From: Gammaproteobacteria bacterium
Lineage (GTDB): Bacteria > Pseudomonadota > Gammaproteobacteria > Chromatiales > Sedimenticolaceae
DNA length: 7,010 nt
Assembly: GCA_020445165.1 (NCBI GenBank)
Contig: JAGRHE010000151.1
Coordinates: 1-7,010, forward strand
Direction of reading: 5' to 3'
The notes under the pieces were generated by a model. That model was given only the letters and a program-made list of their open reading frames with translations. It had not been told where the DNA came from and did not search any database. A program made the position numbers and the translations under genes. The first letter of the stretch is position 1, and each line of letters opens with the position of its first letter. Of the stretch, positions 1 to 4,635 are shown one piece after another.

Positions 1-1
1 G

Positions 2-847
2 ATCCAGGCCGTTGTTTTCGTGCTGTTCCTCGGCCTGGTGCTGGCCTGGATCGTACCGACCCACGGCCCGGCACGCCTGCTCAGCGAAGGTGAATTCGCA
101 CTGGACGCCGGTGCCGACCTGCTGCTTGTGGCGCTGCTGCAGGTGCTGTCCTACCCTTTCCACGACCCGGTGCTGACCGACCGCGGGTTTATCAGTCGTG
201 AAAAGAGCATGCTGCGTGCCTTCGTGGTCGCCGGAGTGCTGGGCTTTATCGCAATCCTCGCGTTCAGCCTGGTCGGCGTGCATGCCCGGCTCGAAGGCAT
301 CAGCTCGGACGGCAACGTGCCGGCCCAGGTGGCGCGGGTGCTGGGCATTGCCGGCTTCTTCGCCATGGCGGCGGTCATGGTTTCATCGGCCGCGTCGACC
401 CTGGATTCGACCTTCGCTTCGCTGTCGAAATCGGTCGCCCACGAACTGCCACTGCTCGCCGGACGCACGCCCGGCAGCCGGGCGGTTCGCAACGGCGCCG
501 TTGCGATGCTGCTGTTCGCCGTGCTCGGCAACCTGCCGATGATCGCCGGCACCGACATCCTCAAGGCGACCACGCTGTCCGGCACCATGGTCATCGGCCT
601 GGCCCCGGTGTTCCTGCTGTCGCGGTGGGTCAGCTATTCACCGCTGTCGTTTCACCTGTCGTTCTGGAGCGGCATGACACTGGGCGTGATGCTCGCGGTC
701 GGCGCGATCCCGCCGGGTTGGGCCATCGGTGAAGGCAAGTACGCGCTGCTGCTGGGTACCAACCTGTATGGCCTGATGATCTGCACCGCCGGTTTCCTGC
801 TGCCACTGGCGATCACGCGGCGGCGCGCCACCAGCGAGGCGGCGTGA
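2..847 (+). CDS. Sodium:solute symporter (SSS family), C-terminal part, 5' truncated by window edge
   Basis: This is an inner-membrane secondary transporter that would couple solute uptake to a sodium gradient; the substrate cannot be told from the sequence. The frame is open from base 2, so the beginning lies outside the window and 281 residues are visible. They form about seven to eight hydrophobic segments ending in a short Arg-rich cytoplasmic tail (TRRRATSEAA). Two parts carry the family assignment: the loop YPFHDPVLTDRGF (visible residues about 51-63) and the helix MVSSAASTLDSTFASLSK (about 126-143). The paired serines of that helix match the position that helps form the Na2 sodium site in SSS proteins of known structure. 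The stop TGA overlaps the GTG of the next gene (GTGA), so the two are probably co-transcribed and translationally coupled. The family call is firm; substrate and gene name are left open. Confidence 0.88.
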   Translation: MQAVVFVLFLGLVLAWIVPTHGPARLLSEGEFALDAGADLLLVALLQVLSYPFHDPVLTDRGFISREKSMLRAFVVAGVLGFIAILAFSLVGVHARLEGISSDGNVPAQVARVLGIAGFFAMAAVMVSSAASTLDSTFASLSKSVAHELPLLAGRTPGSRAVRNGAVAMLLFAVLGNLPMIAGTDILKATTLSGTMVIGLAPVFLLSRWVSYSPLSFHLSFWSGMTLGVMLAVGAIPPGWAIGEGKYALLLGTNLYGLMICTAGFLLPLAITRRRATSEAA

Positions 848-1779
848 ACCAACCGGGTCGCAGCTGTCCACTGCGTTACCGCCACGGCGCTGCGGCGATC
901 GCCGCGGCCGCCGAGACGATGACCGACACGCTGTACCTGGCCGGCGGCCTGTACGGCAACACGTTGGCGCTCGACGCACTGCTGGCAATGACAGCGCGGG
1001 AACCGGGTCCGGCACGGCTGTGCTTCAACGGCGATTTCAACTGGTTCAACGTCGACGATGCCGGCTTTCGCGACATCAACACGCGCGTGCTCGAACACGA
1101 TGCCATTCTCGGTAACGTCGAGGCGGAACTGCCATCGAACGGCGGCGATGCCGGTTGCGGCTGCGCTTACCCGGATGACGTCGATGACGCAACGGTCGAG
1201 CGCTCGAACCTCATCCATGCCCGGCTCAGGGAAACCGCCGCGCGTCACCCCGACCTGCTCGCCCGACTCGCGCAACTGCCGTTGGTCGCGCGTTACCGCG
1301 TTGGCGACCTGCGTATCGGTGTCGTGCACGGCGATGCGGACAGCCTGGCCGGGTGGGATTTCGACATCGCCCGCCTCGCCGATCGGCGGCACCGGGACGG
1401 GCTTGGCGATCGCTTTGCCGCAGCCCGGGTCGACCTTTTCGCCAGCAGTCACACCTGCCTGCCGGTGTGCCGCCAGCTCGCACAGGGCCATGTCGTGATC
1501 AACAACGGGTCGGCAGGCATGCCCAACTTCAGCGGTACGCATTTCGGTGTCGTCACCCGGATCGCCACCCGGCCATCACCGCACGAAGCGCTGTACGGCC
1601 TGGTCCACGGCGGCGTGCATATCGATGCGCTGCCGGTCCGTTACGATCAGGCCGCCTGGCTCGACGCATTTCTCGCCTGCTGGCCACCGGGCTCGCCGGC
1701 CCACGTTTCGTACTTCGAGCGCATGCGCAATGGTCCGGATCACAGCGTCCGGCAGGCCGCGCCGACCAGCTGCGTCTGA
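844..1779 (+). CDS. Divergent calcineurin-like metallophosphoesterase-fold protein
   Basis: The protein (311 aa from GTG 844) follows the motif order of the YfcE/MJ0936-type calcineurin-like phosphoesterases. GGLYGN (34-39) stands where SDIHGN is usual, NGD (62-64) at the GD motif, GNVE (90-93) at the GNHE/GNCD motif, VVHGD (160-164) at the HG motif, SHTCLP (202-207) for GHTHxP, and NNGSAGMP (220-227) for NPGSVGMP. Several expected metal ligands are changed: motif I Asp to Gly and His to Tyr, and the last His of GHTH to Cys. The fold call is therefore good, but activity is uncertain; it may be an altered phosphoesterase or a non-catalytic binding protein. The GTG start overlaps the symporter stop, with GAGG four bases upstream. 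ATG at 919 is an alternative start that would drop 25 low-complexity residues lying before the first predicted beta strand, and would give 286 aa. The neighbouring symporter suggests a shared role that cannot be specified. Confidence 0.78.
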   Translation: MNQPGRSCPLRYRHGAAAIAAAAETMTDTLYLAGGLYGNTLALDALLAMTAREPGPARLCFNGDFNWFNVDDAGFRDINTRVLEHDAILGNVEAELPSNGGDAGCGCAYPDDVDDATVERSNLIHARLRETAARHPDLLARLAQLPLVARYRVGDLRIGVVHGDADSLAGWDFDIARLADRRHRDGLGDRFAAARVDLFASSHTCLPVCRQLAQGHVVINNGSAGMPNFSGTHFGVVTRIATRPSPHEALYGLVHGGVHIDALPVRYDQAAWLDAFLACWPPGSPAHVSYFERMRNGPDHSVRQAAPTSCV

Positions 1780-1802
1780 AAAGCTCTTAAGCGCCGGGCC
1801 GC

Positions 1803-1821
1803 CTGCGAATCCGCTTCGCAG
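1803..1821. other. Perfect inverted repeat (7-bp stem) downstream of the phosphoesterase gene
   Basis: CTGCGAA (1803-1809) and TTCGCAG (1815-1821) are perfect reverse complements around a 5-base loop, 24 bases past the phosphoesterase stop. No T-run follows on either strand, so it is not a typical rho-independent terminator. It could protect the 3' end of the symporter-phosphoesterase mRNA or help end transcription. Confidence 0.4.
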
Positions 1822-1879
1822 ATTGCACGTCTGAGCGCTCTTCCGTGGCAGCGGTCACATCCCGGGCGCCGTTTTCGCC

Positions 1880-1885
1880 TATATT
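1880..1885 (+). promoter_or_regulatory. Possible -10 element for the lipoprotein gene
   Basis: TATATT (5 of 6 to the sigma-70 -10 consensus) lies 35 bases before the chosen GTG 1921. It would give a leader of about 30 bases containing the AGGA ribosome site at 1908-1911. The best -35 match, GTCACA at 1854-1859 (4 of 6), has an overlong 20-base spacer, so the promoter is only tentative. If transcription starts here, the ATG at 1897 would lie only a few bases from the 5' end, which favours GTG 1921. Confidence 0.28.
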
Positions 1886-1920
1886 CCCAGTCTCAGATGC
1901 AACACCCAGGACGACCAGAC

Positions 1921-2853
1921 GTGCGCAGATTGATCATCGTCTGCTGTGCCGCGCTCGCCGCCGCGTGCGCACCGGTACAGCAAAAACCCACTTCACCCGC
2001 CGATACCGGGTACCGCGCCAAGCCGGCGTTCGATGGTCTCGCCGAGCTGGCACAACCGGTCGCTCCGGAACGCGACGCCATCCGCGATCCACACCGCTAC
2101 GACCGCAGCATCCGGACCACGGCGATCCCCGGTTTGCGCTACTACTTCTACGACCCCGACCGGCGCCGCTCGGTGGTCGGCTTCGCGTTCCAGAACAACG
2201 GCTCGCCCACGGTCAACCCGGTTGGCCTGAAAAAGGTCGGCGCGCGCCGTGAATACGCCTTCATGTTCGCCGACCGCGCACGCGAGAACATTCACCTGGC
2301 GATCAATGATGACGTCAAGCTGTCCGGGCGCTTCAGCCACGACAATATGTTCCGCGAACTGCACTTCTTCCCGCGCCGCCAGCTGCCATCGCTGGAGGTC
2401 GACAACCGCACCCGCCAATTTCGCGTGACACTGCCCACCGGCGAACCGGTGTTCTTCGACCAGGACTCGATGGAACTGGTCGGCGGGGCACTGACCGAAA
2501 GACCGATCGACTTCAATCGCAGCCGCCACCAGCGCCGCAATCCGGATGTGCGGTATCGCGGCAAGTACCTGGCGATCACGGTCGCACAGCGCGGCGAGGC
2601 ACCGCGCCGGGCCAAGGTTTGGGGACAGACGAAGTTTGCCGAGGCGCACTACCCGGCCAAGTACAGCAAGCCCTGTCGGCTGTCGCCGGGACATATCTGG
2701 GACCAGCGGCCGAAGCGCGGCGACAGCGATCCGACCCTGCGCATGCTGCACAAGTCAGACGCGCAGTTATTCGCAACGATCGAACGTCAATGCGGATGGG
2801 ATCTGTCGGAGCTCAAGCGCGATGCCCCGATCCTGGTCGAGGCAGGGACCTGA
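1921..2853 (+). CDS. Predicted lipoprotein of unknown function
   Basis: From GTG 1921 the product is 310 aa and begins with a compact lipoprotein signal peptide: two Arg (2-3), a hydrophobic stretch, then AAAC with the lipidated Cys at 16. AGGA at 1908-1911 sits nine bases upstream. An in-frame ATG at 1897 would add eight residues (QHPGRPD region) ahead of the Arg pair and has no visible ribosome site, so the GTG start is preferred. The mature protein is charged, rich in Arg and aromatic residues, has no further membrane segment, and contains only two other cysteines (252 and 291), which could form a disulfide. The middle (about 85-230) looks like alternating beta strands. I do not recognise the family. 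There is no Asp at position +2 after the Cys (it is Ala), so by the E. coli Lol rule it would go to the outer membrane. It is transcribed alone and converges on the membrane protein gene at 2885. Confidence 0.8.
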   Translation: MRRLIIVCCAALAAACAPVQQKPTSPADTGYRAKPAFDGLAELAQPVAPERDAIRDPHRYDRSIRTTAIPGLRYYFYDPDRRRSVVGFAFQNNGSPTVNPVGLKKVGARREYAFMFADRARENIHLAINDDVKLSGRFSHDNMFRELHFFPRRQLPSLEVDNRTRQFRVTLPTGEPVFFDQDSMELVGGALTERPIDFNRSRHQRRNPDVRYRGKYLAITVAQRGEAPRRAKVWGQTKFAEAHYPAKYSKPCRLSPGHIWDQRPKRGDSDPTLRMLHKSDAQLFATIERQCGWDLSELKRDAPILVEAGT

Positions 2854-2872
2854 GTCGGGCCGGGCGCCCGAC
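2854..2872. terminator. GC hairpin between convergent genes, possible bidirectional terminator
   Basis: GTCGGGC (2854-2860) pairs perfectly with GCCCGAC (2866-2872) around a 5-base loop. The hairpin begins immediately after the lipoprotein stop codon and fills most of the 31-base gap before the end of the opposing gene. Its position suits a shared transcription end, but no T-run follows on either strand, so it is at best a non-canonical terminator. Confidence 0.4.
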
Positions 2873-2884
2873 GCAACACACGGG

Positions 2885-3625
2885 TCAGTCCTTGGCGGTC
2901 GCCGCAGCGCTGCTGACACCCGATGAAGCAGGTGCGCCGGCGGCCTGAACCGCACCGGCATCGTCGACGGCGGCATCCTGTTCAGACCACCGCCCGGCGG
3001 CCTGGGTCCACATGCCGGCGACCCGCGTGGTCATACTGTCGACCCGTGCGACCAGCGCATCGGAACCGCTCGCGAGCTTTTCGCCCAGGACGGCGACACT
3101 GGTCTGCCAGTCGTCACCGATGGCACGTGCCTGTTCAACCGCCCTCGCCCGCTGATCCGATCCCTGCATCGCAAACCAGCCGCCGACAACGCCAACGGTC
3201 ACGGCGAGCAACATCAGCCCGACCACGAAGCGGCGGATGCCTGCACGCCGCGGTGCTGTCGATTGCGAATGTCGTGCGTTACGGGCAGGGTCTGCGGCCA
3301 TCCTGTCGGAGCGCACGCCCCGGGGTTCGCCATTGGCGCGATCGACGAGCGGTCGCAGGCGTTGCCGGGTGGCCATGATGCGCTGGCGCAAGCGCTCGTT
3401 CTCGGCATGCAGTGCGGCGATCTCGGCCGCGCGCGAATGGACGTTGCCAGCAGTCGCTGCCGGCAGGGACGACTCGCCGGCACCTTCACGCTGATCCTCG
3501 GGTATCGGATCGCCCGGCAGCAGCACCCCCGGGTCATTGCGTGCGAGATCCGCAGCGGCAGTACCGATCACCCAGCCGGACGGGAACAGTGAGCGCTTTT
3601 GGTCGACGGAAGAAGCCTGCGACAT
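2885..3625 (-). CDS. Single-pass membrane protein of unknown function with coiled coil
   Basis: Starting at the ATG at 3625 the product is 246 aa. GAGG (complement of 3631-3634) lies five bases upstream and decides the start. The order is: a soluble N-terminal region (1-62) with a hydrophobic GWVIGTAAADLA patch; a heptad-like coiled coil (about 63-95, IAALHAENERLRQRI); a basic linker ending in RRAGIRR; one transmembrane helix (about 131-153); and a C-terminal region (154-246) that starts helical and ends Ala/Ser-rich. The positive charges before the helix predict the N-terminus in the cytoplasm and the C-terminus in the periplasm. The frame stays open upstream to an ATG at 3829, but that extension crosses the less GC-rich spacer and has no good ribosome site. 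I recognise no family. It is not part of the pqi operon, which ends about 400 bases upstream. Confidence 0.7.
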   Translation of the reverse strand: MSQASSVDQKRSLFPSGWVIGTAAADLARNDPGVLLPGDPIPEDQREGAGESSLPAATAGNVHSRAAEIAALHAENERLRQRIMATRQRLRPLVDRANGEPRGVRSDRMAADPARNARHSQSTAPRRAGIRRFVVGLMLLAVTVGVVGGWFAMQGSDQRARAVEQARAIGDDWQTSVAVLGEKLASGSDALVARVDSMTTRVAGMWTQAAGRWSEQDAAVDDAGAVQAAGAPASSGVSSAAATAKD

Positions 3626-3663
3626 GGTTGCCTCGAACAGGGGGCCGGAATTCGCCTCATCCC

Positions 3664-3669
3664 AATGTA
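3664..3669 (-). promoter_or_regulatory. Possible -10 element for the membrane protein gene
   Basis: On the - strand this reads TACATT (4 of 6 to the -10 consensus). It would start transcription near 3657 and give a leader of about 30 bases to the ATG at 3625. The -35 position, 17 bases further up, is poor (3 of 6), which would fit a promoter that needs an activator bound at the ATTAG cluster just upstream. This is inference from spacing only. Confidence 0.25.
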
Positions 3670-3670
3670 C

Positions 3671-3694
3671 ATTAGTTTTTCCTAATGCTCTAAT
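3671..3694. promoter_or_regulatory. Cluster of three ATTAG/CTAAT half-sites, possible operator
   Basis: On the + strand ATTAG (3671-3675) is followed after six bases by CTAAT (3682-3686), giving a 16-base inverted repeat, and after three more bases by another CTAAT (3690-3694). The cluster lies in the predicted -10/-35 spacer and just upstream of the membrane protein promoter. Inverted pentamer half-sites with this spacing are what a dimeric regulator would bind. No regulator can be named from this. Confidence 0.35.
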
Positions 3695-3800
3695 CGCTAG
3701 ATTCGCAGGATCTTGCCGCCCGCGCCTCAGCAGACTCGGATGAAACGGAATAAACCGCTTCGACATCAGGTAGTTGAGTTCTCCATCCATTGTCGGCTGT

Positions 3801-3812
3801 GATCGCGCGATC
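3801..3812. repeat. Perfect 12-base palindrome GATCGCGCGATC
   Basis: GATCGCGCGATC is its own reverse complement and includes two GATC sites. It lies within the spacer upstream of the membrane protein gene. It might be an operator, but a palindrome of this length can occur by chance in GC-rich DNA. Confidence 0.35.
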
Positions 3813-3914
3813 TTTATCGGAAACGCCATTTTCTTGTCTTATCGCAGTTTTTGCACGATTGCCGGCACGGCTAGTCCGCACCCACTCAGACAACATCAGT
3901 GATCGATAATGTTT

Positions 3915-3928
3915 TTGAGGAAGATCAA
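3915..3928. promoter_or_regulatory. FNR/Anr-like binding site
   Basis: TTGAG-GAAG-ATCAA matches the established FNR/Anr consensus TTGAT-N4-ATCAA at 9 of 10 defined positions. Such sites bind the oxygen-sensing [4Fe-4S] regulator FNR/Anr as a dimer. The only open + strand target is the candidate small RNA that begins about 40 bases downstream; the centre (3921.5) would be near -44.5 of a start at about 3966, close to the usual class II position of -41.5. On the - strand the nearest gene start is about 290 bases away, which is less favourable. Confidence 0.5.
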
Positions 3929-3953
3929 AGCAGGATGGCCCGGACTGAACGAA

Positions 3954-3959
3954 ACTAAT
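3954..3959 (+). promoter_or_regulatory. Weak -10 element for candidate small RNA
   Basis: ACTAAT matches the last four positions of TATAAT and lies 26 bases after the FNR-like box. There is no recognisable -35, which is normal for an FNR-activated class II promoter. The predicted start is near 3966. The spacing is about three bases longer than ideal, so this is tentative. Confidence 0.28.
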
Positions 3960-3965
3960 CCTAAC

Positions 3966-4054
3966 GCGCCACATTTGATATGAATGCGAACGCGTGGGAT
4001 CTCACTCCTCCTGACTCTTTCGTTTACCCGTCGCTCCGCGGCGGGTTTTTCTTT
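3966..4054 (+). ncRNA. Candidate FNR-controlled small RNA with intrinsic terminator
   Basis: A strong + strand terminator (4027-4054) has no + strand gene before it, the last being at 2853, and an FNR-like box lies upstream. The intervening sequence can fold into two small stems: CATTT/GAATG (3972-3976 with 3982-3986, loop GATAT) and GTGG/TCAC (3994-3997 with 4002-4005, loop GATC). They leave CTCCTCCT (4005-4012) and a following pyrimidine-rich stretch single-stranded before the terminator. An exposed CUCCUCCU is complementary to AGGAGG ribosome sites and is typical of seed regions in trans-acting small RNAs. The 3' part is also antisense to the last codons of pqiC. The 5' end is inferred from the weak -10 and may be wrong by tens of bases. 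It does not resemble E. coli FnrS by eye. Confidence 0.42.
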
Positions 4055-4635
4055 GCCCCTTCCACGGCATCCCGCACCGCTGCCGCAATATCATCAGACA
4101 GCCGTGCCAACAGTCGGCCCAGACTGGCCGCATAGGCATCGTAGTCCGGCCGGGCGCTGGGTTCGGTGTATTCGGCGCGGCGTACCTCGACCACGTCGGC
4201 GCTGCGCTCATCGATCAGGGACCAGGCCAGGTCGAGCGTGAGGCTGCCACCCAGCGGACCGTCGAAACTGCGGATTTCCAGCGCCACGCGGTAATCGGTC
4301 GCGGCGACGATCCGACTTGGGTACCTGTAGATGCGCGCCGTGCCCAGCCGGCGACCGAGCTGCGCGACCAGCACGCGCTCGATCTCCTCGTCGAGTGCCC
4401 CGCCCCAGCGGTTGAACTCGTCCACGTTCAAGCGACTGTCGCCACCGCGGCTGACGATCTGCGGACGATCCAGGTACTGCGGCAGACCGATCGGCCCGAG
4501 CGCCAACGACACCTCGGTCGATTGAGCGGCCGTTGCGGCAGGCCCTTCACCGAGCCGGTAGAAGCGGGATTCCGGCGTACTCGCACAGCCCCCGATCAGC
4601 AGCGCTGCGAACAACAGGCAGACACCTGACTTCAT
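4024..4635 (-). CDS. pqiC: PqiC, outer-membrane lipoprotein of the Pqi lipid transport system
   Basis: PqiC (YmbA, DUF330/ABC-type transport auxiliary lipoprotein family) sits in the outer membrane and works with PqiB in moving lipids between the two membranes. The 203-aa product has a lipoprotein signal peptide ending in LIGGC with the lipidated Cys at 17. SRFYRLG follows at 23-29, and then the family-typical stretch YLDRPQIVSR (54-63) and RWGGALDEEIERVL (76-89). The C-terminal helix (about 165-193) ends in a Lys/Pro/Arg-rich tail. The ATG at 4635 overlaps the pqiB stop by four bases (ATGA), and AGGAGA (complement of 4645-4650) is nine bases upstream. The last codons (KKNPP) coincide with the T-run and hairpin of a terminator on the opposite strand. 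No clear terminator for this operon is seen after its stop. Confidence 0.92.
   Translation of the reverse strand: MKSGVCLLFAALLIGGCASTPESRFYRLGEGPAATAAQSTEVSLALGPIGLPQYLDRPQIVSRGGDSRLNVDEFNRWGGALDEEIERVLVAQLGRRLGTARIYRYPSRIVAATDYRVALEIRSFDGPLGGSLTLDLAWSLIDERSADVVEVRRAEYTEPSARPDYDAYAASLGRLLARLSDDIAAAVRDAVEGAKKNPPRSDG
4027..4054 (+). terminator. Rho-independent terminator, + strand
   Basis: CCCGTCGC (4027-4034) pairs with GCGGCGGG (4038-4045) over eight pairs, one of them G-T, around the loop TCC. TTTTTCTTT (4046-4054) follows directly. The geometry is that of a strong intrinsic terminator for rightward transcription. On the - strand the hairpin is preceded by the A-run and followed by no T-run, so it does not serve the pqi operon. 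It overlaps the 3' end of pqiC. Confidence 0.75.

Larger units (their letters stand above)
3626..4023. other. Intergenic spacer of about 400 bases, less GC-rich than its flanks
   Basis: No convincing protein gene is found here. From left to right it contains the ribosome site and possible promoter of the membrane protein gene (3631-3669), the ATTAG/CTAAT cluster (3671-3694), a 12-base palindrome of GATC/GCGC composition (3801-3812), an FNR/Anr-like box (3915-3928), a weak + strand -10 (3954-3959) and most of a candidate small RNA whose terminator extends into the end of pqiC. Runs of T and A are frequent, in contrast to the coding regions on both sides. Confidence 0.6.

Noticed and set aside
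652..1542. 296-aa open frame on the - strand
   Set aside because: Opposite the symporter and phosphoesterase genes, both of which show family motifs in the + strand frame.
1803..1821. Hairpin as a rho-independent terminator
   Set aside because: The stem is perfect, but no T-run follows on either strand, so it is listed only as an inverted repeat.
1993..2751. 252-aa open frame on the - strand
   Set aside because: Opposite the lipoprotein gene, which has a signal peptide and lipobox; this frame has no signal or domain features.
3626..3829. 68-residue N-terminal extension of the membrane protein
   Set aside because: The frame is open, but the ATG at 3829 lacks a ribosome site, the sequence crosses the less GC-rich regulatory-looking region, and ATG 3625 has GAGG at good spacing.
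3851..3879. TTGCAC as a + strand -35 box
   Set aside because: No acceptable -10 at 16-18 bases downstream.
3690..3974. 94-aa open frame on the - strand in the spacer
   Set aside because: No ribosome site near its ATG (the AGGAGGAG at 4005-4012 is about 30 bases too far), no recognisable motif, irregular composition, and it overlaps the promoter-like elements.
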